Below, piece by piece: positions 46,323 through 55,534 of a stretch of DNA of 64,000 nucleotides (position 1 is its first letter; each line of letters opens with the position of its first letter). A program made the position numbers and the translations under genes. Where the stretch lies: assembly GCF_004345025.1 (NCBI RefSeq), contig NZ_CP037745.1, forward strand, positions 744,001 through 808,000, written 5' to 3'. The notes below the pieces were generated by a model. The model saw only the letters and a program-made list of their open reading frames with translations. It ran no database searches and was not told where the DNA came from. Source of the stretch: Rheinheimera sp. D18. Its GTDB lineage: Bacteria > Pseudomonadota > Gammaproteobacteria > Enterobacterales > Alteromonadaceae.

Positions 46323-46664
46323 ATGTTGATTCAAACCGCTATTGAACAGAAGTTACTGAGTAAGTTTGATCCTGAATTCCTTGAGGTAGTAAATGAAAGC
46401 CACCTACACAACGTACCCCAAGGGTCAGAGTCACATTTTAAGGTTGTGATTGTTACGCCAGCATTTAATGGCTTGCGTCTAATACAGCGCCATCGTGCCG
46501 TAAATGCCGAGTTAGCAGAAGAGTTGGCAGAAAAAATTCATGCGCTGGCGCTGCATACTTATACCCCGTCAGAATGGCACGAGTATTATGCTGATAAAAC
46601 ACCTATTTCGCCACGCTGTTATGGCGGCAGTCAAACTGCAAATAATGATAAAGCGTCGGTGTGA
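46323..46664 (+). CDS. bolA: BolA family protein
   Basis: A 113-residue BolA-type protein, in E. coli a stress morphogene that partners monothiol glutaredoxins through an Fe-S cluster. The core has NESHLHNVPQGSESHFKVVI and RLIQRHRAVNAELAEEL followed by IHALALHTYTPSEW, including the conserved His of the RHR motif. GAAGGA precedes the ATG. The ampG/yajG neighbourhood supports the name. A terminator overlaps its stop codon. Confidence 0.94.
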   Translation: MLIQTAIEQKLLSKFDPEFLEVVNESHLHNVPQGSESHFKVVIVTPAFNGLRLIQRHRAVNAELAEELAEKIHALALHTYTPSEWHEYYADKTPISPRCYGGSQTANNDKASV

Positions 46665-46674
46665 CGCTTTTTTT
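46650..46674 (+). terminator. bolA terminator
   Basis: AAAGCGTC (46650-46657) and GACGCTTT (46663-46670) pair around GGTGT and are followed by TTTT. The stop codon TGA is inside the hairpin. Confidence 0.85.
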
Positions 46675-46709
46675 CTGTAGCGCAAAATTTAAGCCAAATA
46701 AGAAAAAAT

Positions 46710-46748
46710 ATCTGGTCAGATCTGTTTTCTGGCGTAAAGTTTTACACT
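46710..46748 (+). promoter_or_regulatory. FadR-like operator and candidate promoter of fabV
   Basis: ATCTGGTCAGATCTGTT at 46710-46726 agrees with the E. coli FadR operator pattern (AACTGGTCNGACCTGTT) at 14 of 16 specified bases. A TACACT (46743-46748) is a plausible -10, so the site would overlap the -35 position at 46720-46725. The overlap would favour repression if FadR binds. Confidence 0.5.
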
Positions 46749-46784
46749 AGCGTCAATTTTTTCGAGACAACAGCAGGAGCTGTC

Positions 46785-47978
46785 ATGGTTATTCAACCTA
46801 AAATACGTGGTTTTATCTGTACTAACGCCCATCCTGTCGGCTGTGCCGCGCATGTGCAAGAACAAATAGATTATATAAAAGCGCAAGGCCCGGTAGCTAA
46901 CGGCCCTAAAAACGTGCTGATAATTGGTGCTTCAACCGGCTATGGTTTAGCATCGCGCATTACTGCCGCTTTTGGCTCTGGCGCAAAAACACTGGGCATT
47001 TTCTTTGAGAAAGAACCTAGCGAAACTAAAACGGCTTCAGCAGGTTGGTATAATACTGCTGCGTTTGAACAAGCAGCAGAAGCTGAAGGTTTATGGAACA
47101 AGCATATCAATGGTGATGCGTTTACCGATGAGTTAAAAGCACAGACCATTGATATTATTAGCCGCGAAATGGGTAAAATTGATTTAGTAGTATATAGCCT
47201 TGCAGCACCGCGCCGTAAAGACCCAGTAACAGGTGAAGTGTTTAGTTCGGTACTTAAGCCTATTGGCCAAGCCTATACCGCTAAAACGCTAAACACGAGT
47301 AAGCGCGAAATTGAAGATATTTCAGTTGAGCCGGCTAATGATGATGAAATTTATCAAACCATTAAAGTTATGGGCGGCGAAGATTGGGAGCGCTGGTTAG
47401 ATCAGTTAAATGCTGCAAATGTGCTGGCAGATAACTGTCAAACGGTTGCCTATACCTATACGGGTAAAGAATTAACTTGGCCAATTTATGGCAAAGCCAC
47501 CATTGGTAAAGCGAAAGAAGATTTAGACCGCGCCGCCGCTGACATTACCAGCAAGTTAAGTGCTAAAAAAGGTAAGGCTTATGTTGCATCGTTAAAAGCC
47601 TTAGTGACACAAGCTAGTTCAGCTATTCCTATTATGCCGCTGTATATCTCTTTACTGTATCGCGTAATGAAAGAAGAAGGCTCACACGAAGGCTGTATTG
47701 AACAGATTAATGCACTATTTCGTCAGGGATTATATACAGACAAGCCTATTTTAGATGAAGTAGGGCGTTTACGTATGGATGGTAAAGAGTTAAGTGATCA
47801 TATTCAGCAAACGGTAAAAGACTTATGGGGCCAGGTAACAACCGACTCTATTGATACGTTGACTGACTATAAAGGCTATCATAATGAATTTCTTAGATTA
47901 TTTGGTTTTGGTTATAACCAAATAAATTATGATGCTGAGGTATCACCTTTAGTTATGCTAAAAAATATCAGTGCTTAA
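46785..47978 (+). CDS. fabV: Trans-2-enoyl-ACP reductase FabV
   Basis: FabV reduces the enoyl-ACP double bond with NADH at the end of each fatty acid elongation cycle and is known to resist triclosan. The 397 residues match the family. The N-terminal MVIQPKIRGFICTNAHPVGC, the nucleotide loop IGASTGYGLASRI near residue 48, VVYSLAAPRR, and the catalytic Tyr-x8-Lys in YGKATIGKAK near 230 are present. AGCAGGAG precedes the ATG. It is monogenic with a FadR-like site in front and a strong terminator behind. Confidence 0.97.
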   Translation: MVIQPKIRGFICTNAHPVGCAAHVQEQIDYIKAQGPVANGPKNVLIIGASTGYGLASRITAAFGSGAKTLGIFFEKEPSETKTASAGWYNTAAFEQAAEAEGLWNKHINGDAFTDELKAQTIDIISREMGKIDLVVYSLAAPRRKDPVTGEVFSSVLKPIGQAYTAKTLNTSKREIEDISVEPANDDEIYQTIKVMGGEDWERWLDQLNAANVLADNCQTVAYTYTGKELTWPIYGKATIGKAKEDLDRAAADITSKLSAKKGKAYVASLKALVTQASSAIPIMPLYISLLYRVMKEEGSHEGCIEQINALFRQGLYTDKPILDEVGRLRMDGKELSDHIQQTVKDLWGQVTTDSIDTLTDYKGYHNEFLRLFGFGYNQINYDAEVSPLVMLKNISA

Positions 47979-47982
47979 CAGA

Positions 47983-48008
47983 CAAAAGCCGCCTAATGGC
48001 GGCTTTTG
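47983..48008. terminator. fabV terminator
   Basis: AAAAGCCGCC (47984-47993) and GGCGGCTTTT (47998-48007) form a perfect 10-base stem with a TAAT loop, 5 bases after the fabV stop codon, followed by GTTT. Confidence 0.88.
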
Positions 48009-48234
48009 TTTATACAGAAATGCGCTAAAATTGTCCAAAACTTGTCACAATAAGCCATTAAAAGAGTCAGGCGGCAAGGTTAGACCAATGGTGGAATTGT
48101 GTAGGTAGTTTGCTGGAAAATTTACGCATTAGCATAGATAGGTCGTGGTAATAATGATAGAATCCGCGACTTTAAACACGTGTATCTGGTATAAAAATAA
48201 ACAGTGGGAAACCCTGATAAACCAAACCAGATGC

Positions 48235-48251
48235 GCTGCGCATTGCGCAGC
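48235..48251 (+). promoter_or_regulatory. Hairpin in the nqr leader
   Basis: GCTGCGC and GCGCAGC pair perfectly around ATT, 47 bases upstream of the nqrA ATG. The 290-base gap before nqrA also has AT-rich promoter-like stretches (TAGAAT at 48158-48163, TATAAA at 48190-48195), none with a convincing -35. Confidence 0.35.
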
Positions 48252-48298
48252 TGAAAAACAAGGCCCTGTTTCTTCCCAAAATAGTAGTGCAAGTACGT

Positions 48299-49636
48299 AT
48301 GATAAAACTCAAGAAAGGCTTGGACATTCCCCTGGCGGGCAGTCCTAAACAAGAGATCAGTACGGGCAATGCCATTACCACTGTCGCTGTATTAGGCGAA
48401 GAGTATATTGGTATGCGTCCGACCATGTCGGTTGATGTTGGCGATACAGTAAAAAAAGGTCAGGTACTTTTCGAAGATAAGAAAACACCCGGCGTTAAGT
48501 TTACTGCTCCGTTGGCAGGCACTGTTAAAGAAATTAACCGTGGCGCAAAGCGCGTGTTGCAATCTGTAGTTATTGAAGCTGCAGGTAATGATGCGGTGCA
48601 ATTTGCTAAATATTCTGCAGACCAGCTAAGTGGCTTAAGTCGCGAGCAAGTTACGCAGAATTTGGTTGATTCAGGGCTTTGGGTTGCTCTGCGTACCCGC
48701 CCGTTTAGCCAAACGCCGGCTATTGACAGCACGCCTCGGGCAATCTTCGTTAACGCAATGGATACCAATCCGGTTGCTGCTGACCCAAGCGTAATAATTG
48801 CTGCAAATAGCGATGCTTTCACTCAAGGTTTAACCATACTGGCTACTTTGACCGACGGTAAACTTTACCTAGCAAAGAAAGCTGGTGCTAATGTTCCAAG
48901 CGTAAGCAAGGCGCAAGTGGCAGAGTTTTCTGGCCCACATCCAGCAGGTTTAGTTGGCACGCATATTCATGCGCTTGATCCAGTAAGTGCGAAAAAAGTG
49001 GTTTGGCATATTGGTTATCAAGACGTTATTGCTATTGGTAAGTTATTCACTACCGGTGAATTACATAGCGAGCGTGTTATTGCTTTAGCTGGCCCAGCGG
49101 TTAAGAACCCGCGTTTAGTTAAAACTGTACTTGGCGCTTCAGTTGCTCAGCTTACGGCTGGCGAACTGGTTGAAGGGCAGAACCGTATTATTTCTGGTTC
49201 AGTATTATCTGGTGCAACAGCTCATGGCGTGCACGGTTATATTGGCCGGTTCCATACTCAAGTATCGGTATTAGCTGAAGGCTTTGAAAAAGAGTTTTTA
49301 GGCTGGATAGCACCAGGTGCAACCAAGTTTTCGGTAACTCGGGCGTATTTGTCACATTTGAATCCAAAGCGGTTATTCAAGATGACGACTACAACCAACG
49401 GCTCAGCCCGTGCCATGGTACCTATTGGTAATTATGAGCGCGTAATGCCTTTGGATATTCTGCCCACGTTACTGCTTCGTGACATGGTCTCTGGTGATAC
49501 CGATGGCGCACAAACGCTGGGTTGCTTAGAGTTAGATGAAGAAGATATGGCGCTGTGTACCTTTGTGTGCCCAGGTAAATACGATTACGGCATCATTTTA
49601 CGTAATTGCCTGACGACCATTCAGAAGGAAGGCTAA
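48299..49636 (+). CDS. nqrA: Na+-translocating NADH:quinone reductase subunit A
   Basis: NqrA is a cytoplasmic-side subunit of the sodium pump Na+-NQR and holds no covalent cofactor. The 445 residues match. The N-terminal [13 protein letters not shown], the biotinyl-lipoyl-like [18 protein letters not shown], and [18 protein letters not shown] are family hallmarks. I chose ATG 48299 by homology; the ribosome binding site is weak and a GTG 12 bases upstream is open. It leads the nqrABCDEF operon. Confidence 0.97.
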   Translation: MIKLKKGLDIPLAGSPKQEISTGNAITTVAVLGEEYIGMRPTMSVDVGDTVKKGQVLFEDKKTPGVKFTAPLAGTVKEINRGAKRVLQSVVIEAAGNDAVQFAKYSADQLSGLSREQVTQNLVDSGLWVALRTRPFSQTPAIDSTPRAIFVNAMDTNPVAADPSVIIAANSDAFTQGLTILATLTDGKLYLAKKAGANVPSVSKAQVAEFSGPHPAGLVGTHIHALDPVSAKKVVWHIGYQDVIAIGKLFTTGELHSERVIALAGPAVKNPRLVKTVLGASVAQLTAGELVEGQNRIISGSVLSGATAHGVHGYIGRFHTQVSVLAEGFEKEFLGWIAPGATKFSVTRAYLSHLNPKRLFKMTTTTNGSARAMVPIGNYERVMPLDILPTLLLRDMVSGDTDGAQTLGCLELDEEDMALCTFVCPGKYDYGIILRNCLTTIQKEG

Positions 49637-49638
49637 TC

Positions 49639-50844
49639 ATGAGTTTGAAGCATTTTTTAGAGCGCATTGAACCGTCATTTGAAAAAGGCGGTAAATATGA
49701 AAAGTGGTATGCGCTGTATGAAGCCTTTGCTACTGTGCTTTATACCCCAGGTCTGGTAACAAAAAACGGTACCCACGTACGTGATAGTATCGATTTGAAA
49801 CGTATCATGATCTTCGTTTGGCTGGCATTATTTCCAGCATTATTTTTCGGTATGTACAACGTTGGCCATCAGGCAGTAATTGCTTTGCAGGCTGGTTTTG
49901 CTACGCCGGATACGTGGCAGGTTGCACTTTATCAATTATTTGGTGGTGCATTATCGGCCGATTCTGGCTGGATCAGCAAAATGTGGTACGGCGCGGTATG
50001 GTTTATACCTATCTACGCAGTTACTTTTATTGTTGGCGGCTTCTGGGAAGTATTATTTGCTACCGTGCGTAAACATGAAGTAAACGAAGGTTTCTTTGTT
50101 AGCTCTATTTTGTTTGCGTTAATTCTGCCAGCAACTATTCCATTATGGCAGGTTGCGCTGGGTATTACCTTTGGTGTTGTTATCGCTAAAGAAGTATTTG
50201 GTGGTACTGGCCGTAACTTTTTAAACCCAGCATTAGCTGGCCGTGCGTTTTTGTTCTTTGCCTATCCAGCGAATATTTCTGGTGACGCAGTATGGACAGT
50301 GGCTGACGGCTATTCAGGCGCGACTTGGTTAAGTAAAGCCGCTGCCGGTGAGTTAGATTACTCAGCAAACATGCAGGTGTGGTGGGATGCATTCTACGGT
50401 TTTATTCCAGGTTCAGTTGGCGAAACCTCAGTATTGGCTTTATTAGTCGGTGGTTTAGCCCTTATTTATTTCCGTATTGCTTCTTGGCGCATTGTGTTGG
50501 GTGTCATGGTAGGTATGGTGCTAAGCGCTTACCTGTTTAATGCCATCGGCTCAGAGTCTAATGCCATGTTTGCTATGCCTTGGCATTGGCATTTGGTATT
50601 AGGTGGTTTTGCCATTGGTATGTTCTTTATGGCAACCGACCCAGTATCAGCGTCGTTTACTGACAAAGGTAAATGGGCGTACGGTATTTTAATTGGTTTT
50701 ATGGTGGTAATGATCCGTGTAGCTAACCCTGCATATCCAGAAGGTATGATGTTAGCAATACTGTTTGCAAACCTGTTTGCGCCACTGTTCGATTTCTTCG
50801 TGGCACAAGCTAATATCAAACGGAGGCTGGCACGTAATGTCTAG
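49639..50844 (+). CDS. nqrB: Na+-translocating NADH:quinone reductase subunit B
   Basis: NqrB is the large membrane subunit with about ten helices; it carries a covalent FMN and riboflavin and lies on the sodium path. The 401 residues include [20 protein letters not shown] and the FMN attachment motif SGAT with Thr229, the substrate of the ApbE enzyme encoded downstream. AGAAGGAAGG precedes the ATG, 2 bases after the nqrA stop. Its 3' end overlaps nqrC by 8 bases. Confidence 0.97.
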   Translation: MSLKHFLERIEPSFEKGGKYEKWYALYEAFATVLYTPGLVTKNGTHVRDSIDLKRIMIFVWLALFPALFFGMYNVGHQAVIALQAGFATPDTWQVALYQLFGGALSADSGWISKMWYGAVWFIPIYAVTFIVGGFWEVLFATVRKHEVNEGFFVSSILFALILPATIPLWQVALGITFGVVIAKEVFGGTGRNFLNPALAGRAFLFFAYPANISGDAVWTVADGYSGATWLSKAAAGELDYSANMQVWWDAFYGFIPGSVGETSVLALLVGGLALIYFRIASWRIVLGVMVGMVLSAYLFNAIGSESNAMFAMPWHWHLVLGGFAIGMFFMATDPVSASFTDKGKWAYGILIGFMVVMIRVANPAYPEGMMLAILFANLFAPLFDFFVAQANIKRRLARNV

Positions 50845-51622
50845 TAATAACGATAGCATCAGCAAAACGCTGATCGTAGTCATTTCTTTATGTCTGATCT
50901 GTGCGGTAATCGTATCAACAGCTGCAGTGCAGCTGCGCCCACAACAGATAGCGAATAAACTACTAGATTCACAGAAAAACGTCCTTGCAGTGGTAGGCTT
51001 GTTGTCTGGCTCAAATATTAATGAGTTATACAACACGCATATTTCTGAACGTTTTGTTGACTTAGATAGCGGTGAGCTGGTTGAAAAACCAAAAGATTAC
51101 GACTATCGAAAAGCAATGAAAGACCCAGCAAAAAGCGAGCGTTTGGCAGCTGAAGATGACATGGCTTCAATAAAAAGCCGTGCCAATATTGCGCCAGTAT
51201 ATTTTGCTTATGATAAAGGCATTGAGTCAGGTGAATTATCAGCCATTGTGCTGCCAATTCATGGTTATGGCTTGTGGTCTACCATGCACGCTTTCTTAGC
51301 ATTAGGGGCTGACGGTACTACTATTAAAGGTCTTAACTACTATGAGCAAGGCGAAACGGCTGGCTTAGGTGGTGAAGTGCAAAACCCGAAATGGGCGGCG
51401 CAATTTGATGGTAAAAAATTACTCGATGCATCAGGTAAACCAGCAATTAAAGTGGTTAAACCAGGCAATGCCAGTGCTGATTCAGCATTTGAAGTAGATG
51501 GTTTATCGGGCGCAACCTTAACCAGTAAGGGTGTGCAATATACTTTCGATTTCTGGGCTGGTGCTAAGGGTTTTGCCCCGTTTCTGGCTAAAGTTCGCGA
51601 TGGAGCATTAAACAATGGCTAA
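50837..51622 (+). CDS. nqrC: Na+-translocating NADH:quinone reductase subunit C
   Basis: NqrC is a periplasm-facing subunit anchored by one N-terminal helix (about residues 8-32). Its FMN-binding domain carries the second covalent FMN on Thr227 in [13 protein letters not shown]. The 261 residues match the family. The start lies 8 bases inside nqrB, with GGAGG 10 bases upstream, and its end overlaps nqrD, which shows tight translational coupling. Confidence 0.97.
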   Translation: MSSNNDSISKTLIVVISLCLICAVIVSTAAVQLRPQQIANKLLDSQKNVLAVVGLLSGSNINELYNTHISERFVDLDSGELVEKPKDYDYRKAMKDPAKSERLAAEDDMASIKSRANIAPVYFAYDKGIESGELSAIVLPIHGYGLWSTMHAFLALGADGTTIKGLNYYEQGETAGLGGEVQNPKWAAQFDGKKLLDASGKPAIKVVKPGNASADSAFEVDGLSGATLTSKGVQYTFDFWAGAKGFAPFLAKVRDGALNNG

Positions 51623-52244
51623 CGCAAAAGAAATTAAAACCGTTCTGTTTGGGCCGGTATTTGCAAATAACCCTATCGCATTACAAGTACTTGGTATTTG
51701 TTCTGCGCTAGCGGTAACCACGAAAATGGATAAAGCCTTGGTAATGTGTATTGCACTTACCCTAGTAACCGCATTTTCTAACTTTTTTATCTCGTTAATT
51801 CGTAACCACATTCCATCTAGCGTACGAATTATCGTGCAGATGACTATTATTGCGTCTTTAGTAATTGTTGTTGACCAATTATTGAAAGCCTTTGCTTACG
51901 ATGTAGCCAAAGAGCTGTCGGTGTTTGTTGGCTTAATTATTACTAACTGTATCGTAATGGGTCGTGCTGAAGCTTATGCCATGAAAAGCCCGCCAGTTAT
52001 CAGCTTTTTAGATGGTATTGGTAACGGTTTAGGTTATAGCGTTGTGCTTATGGCACTGGCCTTTATTCGTGAACTGGGCGGTTCAGGTACGGTATTTGGT
52101 TTTGAGATACTGCCATTGGTTAAAGACGGCGGTTGGTATCAGCCTATGGGCTTACTGTTAATGCCACCAAGTGCATTCATTATCATTGCCGGCTTTATCT
52201 GGATTTTACGTACCTTCCGTACCGAACAGGTAGAGAAGGCCTAA
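51615..52244 (+). CDS. nqrD: Na+-translocating NADH:quinone reductase subunit D
   Basis: NqrD is a six-helix membrane subunit of 209 residues that, with NqrE, shares an intramembrane [2Fe-2S] cluster. The cysteines are in [10 protein letters not shown] near residue 29 and in [14 protein letters not shown] near 112, the positions known for this cluster. [13 protein letters not shown] is a further family block. It overlaps the end of nqrC by 8 bases. Confidence 0.97.
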   Translation: MANAKEIKTVLFGPVFANNPIALQVLGICSALAVTTKMDKALVMCIALTLVTAFSNFFISLIRNHIPSSVRIIVQMTIIASLVIVVDQLLKAFAYDVAKELSVFVGLIITNCIVMGRAEAYAMKSPPVISFLDGIGNGLGYSVVLMALAFIRELGGSGTVFGFEILPLVKDGGWYQPMGLLLMPPSAFIIIAGFIWILRTFRTEQVEKA

Positions 52245-52254
52245 GGAGATATTG

Positions 52255-52863
52255 ATGGAACATTATATTAGTCTATTCATCCGTGCCATCTTTATTGAAA
52301 ACTTGGCATTATCATTTTTCTTAGGCATGTGTACCTTTATTGCTGTTTCTAAAAAAATCACTACGGCTTTTGGCTTAGGGGTTGCGGTAACAGTGGTATT
52401 AGGTATTTCAGTACCAGTAAATAATTTGGTATATCAGAATTTGTTAGCTCCAGGTTCACTTGACTGGGCTGGCTTTCCTGAAGCTGATTTAAGCTTCCTA
52501 GGGTTTTTAACCTATATCGGTGTTATTGCGGCACTGGTACAAATTCTAGAGATGATCTTAGATAAGTTTTTCCCAGCTTTATATAACGCTTTAGGCATTT
52601 TCTTACCGTTAATCACCGTTAACTGTGCTATTTTTGGTGCAGTAGCCTTTATGGTAGAACGTGATTACAACTTCGGTGAAAGCGTAGTATTTGGCTTAGG
52701 TAGCGGTATTGGCTGGATGTTAGCTATTACGTTGCTGGCAGGTATTCGTGAGAAATTAAAGTATGCAGATATTCCACAAGGTTTACGTGGTCTGGGTATT
52801 ACTTTCTTAATGGTTGGTTTAATGGGGTTAGGCTTTATGTCTTTCTCTGGTGTTTCACTGTAA
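52255..52863 (+). CDS. nqrE: Na+-translocating NADH:quinone reductase subunit E
   Basis: NqrE is the inverted homologue of NqrD with 202 residues and six helices. The cluster cysteines are in [13 protein letters not shown] near residue 26 and [11 protein letters not shown] near 120. AAGGAG is 6 bases upstream of the ATG at 52255; a TTG directly before it is less likely. It lies 10 bases after nqrD in the operon. Confidence 0.97.
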   Translation: MEHYISLFIRAIFIENLALSFFLGMCTFIAVSKKITTAFGLGVAVTVVLGISVPVNNLVYQNLLAPGSLDWAGFPEADLSFLGFLTYIGVIAALVQILEMILDKFFPALYNALGIFLPLITVNCAIFGAVAFMVERDYNFGESVVFGLGSGIGWMLAITLLAGIREKLKYADIPQGLRGLGITFLMVGLMGLGFMSFSGVSL

Positions 52864-52881
52864 GGGGTAAAGGCACACAAG

Positions 52882-54114
52882 ATGGAAAATTTAGACATAT
52901 TTCTTGGCGTTGGCATGTTTACCCTAATGATTTTAGCATTAGTGCTAATTATATTAGCGGCAAAATCTAAGCTAGTTGCTACAGGTGACATTACCATAGG
53001 TATTAACGGCGACCCGAAAAAAGCCATAAAGGCGCAAGCGGGCGGTAAATTATTAAGCGTGTTAGCAGGCAAAGGTATTTTCCTATCGTCTGCTTGTGGT
53101 GGCGGCGGTTCTTGCGGTCAGTGCAAAGTACACATTAAGTCTGGCGGTGGTGAAATACTACCAACAGAATTAGGCCACATTTCCAAAGGTGAAGCCCGTG
53201 AAGGTTGTCGTTTATCTTGTCAGGTAAACGTAAAAACTGACATGGAAATTGAAGTTGAAGAAGAAATCTTCGGTATTAAAAAGTGGGCATGTGAAGTCAT
53301 TTCTAATGATAACAAGGCTACGTTTATTAAAGAACTGAAGCTGCGGATCCCAGATGGCGAGTCTGTGCCTTTCCGTGCGGGTGGTTATATTCAGATTGAA
53401 GCACCAGCGCATCACATTAGGTACAAAGATTTCGATGTTCCAGAGCAATACCGTGGTGATTGGGAGCGCTTTAAATTCTTCACGTTAGAGTCAAAAGTAG
53501 ACGAAGAAACAATTCGCGCTTACTCAATGGCGAACTATCCTGAAGAGGAAGGCATTATTATGCTGAACGTGCGTATTGCGACGCCGCCACCAAATAACTT
53601 GACCTTACCTTGCGGTAAAATGTCATCTTATATTTGGAGCCTAAAAGAAGGTGATAAAGTCACTATTTCTGGCCCATTTGGTGAGTTTTTCGCTAAACAA
53701 ACCGAAGCAGAAATGGTGTTTATTGGTGGTGGTGCAGGTATGGCACCGATGCGCTCGCATATTTTTGACCAAATGCGTCGTTTAAAAACCACTCGTAAAG
53801 TTAGCTTCTGGTACGGTGCTCGCTCTAAGCGTGAAATGTTCTACGTTGAAGATTTTGATATGCTTGCGGCTGAAAACCCGAACTTTGAATGGCACGTTGC
53901 TTTATCAGATCCACAACCTGAAGATAACTGGACTGGTTACACAGGGTTTATTCATAACGTAATTTATGAAAACTACCTGAAAAATCATAAAGCGCCAGAA
54001 GACTGTGAGTTCTACATGTGCGGCCCACCAATGATGAATAAAGCAGTAATTAGCATGCTTAAAGACCTTGGTGTAGAAGACGACAATATTCTATTAGACG
54101 ACTTCGGCGGCTAA
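52882..54114 (+). CDS. nqrF: Na+-translocating NADH:quinone reductase subunit F
   Basis: NqrF takes electrons from NADH. The 410 residues comprise an N-terminal membrane helix (5-25), a [2Fe-2S] ferredoxin domain with cysteines in [14 protein letters not shown] near 70-80 and a further Cys near 111, and an FAD/NADH reductase domain with [21 protein letters not shown] and [12 protein letters not shown]. It closes the nqrABCDEF string; a weak hairpin and then apbE follow. Confidence 0.97.
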   Translation: MENLDIFLGVGMFTLMILALVLIILAAKSKLVATGDITIGINGDPKKAIKAQAGGKLLSVLAGKGIFLSSACGGGGSCGQCKVHIKSGGGEILPTELGHISKGEAREGCRLSCQVNVKTDMEIEVEEEIFGIKKWACEVISNDNKATFIKELKLRIPDGESVPFRAGGYIQIEAPAHHIRYKDFDVPEQYRGDWERFKFFTLESKVDEETIRAYSMANYPEEEGIIMLNVRIATPPPNNLTLPCGKMSSYIWSLKEGDKVTISGPFGEFFAKQTEAEMVFIGGGAGMAPMRSHIFDQMRRLKTTRKVSFWYGARSKREMFYVEDFDMLAAENPNFEWHVALSDPQPEDNWTGYTGFIHNVIYENYLKNHKAPEDCEFYMCGPPMMNKAVISMLKDLGVEDDNILLDDFGG

Positions 54115-54132
54115 TAGACAACGCAACAACAA

Positions 54133-54158
54133 AAGGGGCGACCGTAAGGCAGCCCCTT
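54133..54158 (+). terminator. Weak hairpin between nqrF and apbE
   Basis: AAGGGGC (54133-54139) and GCCCCTT (54152-54158) can pair around a 12-base loop, with CTGCTTTC after. It may only reduce read-through into apbE, whose start is 18 bases on. Confidence 0.45.
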
Positions 54159-54176
54159 CTGCTTTCTGGATATTAT

Positions 54177-55202
54177 ATGCACGCATATTCATTAATAAAA
54201 ATCTGGTTTATTACTATTTGTCTGTTGGTAATCTCGGGATGCAGCCCTGCAAAGCCAGCGAGCGAGCAGGTACAGCTAAATGGCAATACCATGGGTACCT
54301 ATTATGTGGTTAAGTATTATGACGATAGCCCTATAGATAGCACCGATTTACAACAGCAACTGGATACCGAACTAGAATTAATTAATGATTTAATGTCAAC
54401 GTACCGACCTGAATCAGAGCTAATGCGCTTTAACCATCATAACGACGCCAGTGCCTTCGCTATATCGAAGCCGACTAGGCTAGTGGTAGCTGAAGCATTA
54501 AGGCTGGCACAGCAGACCGATGGCGTGTTAGATATCACCGTTGGCCCATTAGTTGAACTATGGGGCTTTGGTGCTAAAGGGCGTGTTGAAAAAGCGCCGT
54601 CACAAACTGATATTGATCAAGCACGCGCGGTAGTAGGTTATGAAAAATTAACGTTAACCGATAACGGGCTTATAAAAGCAGTACCCGGTTTAGCTGTCGA
54701 TTTGTCGACCATTGCCAAAGGGTATGGTGTTGACAGGGTTGCAGAAATACTCGAGCAAAATGGCATCTCTAATTATTTAGTCGAAATTGGTGGCGAAATG
54801 CGCATCAAGGGCACTAAGCCGTCAGCTCAACCTTGGAAAATTGCGATAGAAAAACCGGTAAATGCTGGACAAACTATGCAGCGCGTTCTACAAACGGGTG
54901 ATATGGGAGTGGCTACGTCAGGGGATTACCGTAATTACTTTGAAGCTGAGGGGGTTCGCTATTCGCATTTAATTGACCCACGAAGCGGTAAACCTATTCA
55001 GCATCATACGGTATCAACTACCGTGTTACATCCATCTTGTATGACAGCAGATGGCTATGCTACAGCACTAAATGTTATGTCATCAGATGAAGCTATTATT
55101 TTCGCAAATCGGTATAATATAGCAGCATTGTTAGTGGTTAAAACTGATGATGGCTTTATAGAGCTAGCATCTGATGCGTTTAAACCTTTTTTAACTGAGT
55201 AG
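54177..55202 (+). CDS. apbE: FAD:protein FMN transferase
   Basis: ApbE attaches FMN from FAD to threonines of NqrB and NqrC in the periplasm. The 341-residue protein has a lipoprotein signal with the lipobox VISGC near residue 22. The catalytic core has GNTMGTYYVVKYY, VDLSTIAKGYGVDRV, YLVEIGGEMRIKGTK and YSHLIDPRSGKPI. Its place behind nqrF, next to nqrM, fits its role as maturation factor for the complex. Confidence 0.96.
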   Translation: MHAYSLIKIWFITICLLVISGCSPAKPASEQVQLNGNTMGTYYVVKYYDDSPIDSTDLQQQLDTELELINDLMSTYRPESELMRFNHHNDASAFAISKPTRLVVAEALRLAQQTDGVLDITVGPLVELWGFGAKGRVEKAPSQTDIDQARAVVGYEKLTLTDNGLIKAVPGLAVDLSTIAKGYGVDRVAEILEQNGISNYLVEIGGEMRIKGTKPSAQPWKIAIEKPVNAGQTMQRVLQTGDMGVATSGDYRNYFEAEGVRYSHLIDPRSGKPIQHHTVSTTVLHPSCMTADGYATALNVMSSDEAIIFANRYNIAALLVVKTDDGFIELASDAFKPFLTE

Positions 55203-55212
55203 TGAGGCCGAC

Positions 55213-55425
55213 ATGACCCTATTTTTAATGACGTTTGGTTTATTTTTGCTAGTAGTCGTTGCCATGGCACTGGGCTATTTAATGCAACGTAAAACTATTG
55301 GCGGCAGTTGTGGTGGCTTAGATGCTCTAGGTATAGACAAAGCCTGTGATTGCGCCGATCCCTGTGAAGCACGCAAAAACCGTTTAGCCAAAGAAAAATT
55401 TTGGCAGGAAAATAAGATTGTTTAA
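55213..55425 (+). CDS. nqrM: Na+-NQR maturation protein NqrM
   Basis: NqrM is needed to insert the iron centre between NqrD and NqrE. The 70-residue protein has an N-terminal membrane helix (about 3-23) and the four-cysteine pattern GGSCGGLDALGIDKACDC followed by ADPC. GTGAGG precedes the ATG. It lies 10 bases after apbE, completing a full structural and maturation set in one direction. Confidence 0.96.
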   Translation: MTLFLMTFGLFLLVVVAMALGYLMQRKTIGGSCGGLDALGIDKACDCADPCEARKNRLAKEKFWQENKIV

Positions 55426-55534
55426 CGGCCTATTAGTCATGTAGTGCTTGTCGCAAGTTAATGCACTGGTTATGCTGTAGCTCTGGGTATAAGGGTGCAG
55501 GGTAACACCACGTGCTAACCACGTCAGGGCAGGG

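Noticed and set aside
48145-48348. A 67-codon open frame across the nqr leader into nqrA
   Set aside because: It overlaps the true nqrA N-terminus in another frame and has no family features.
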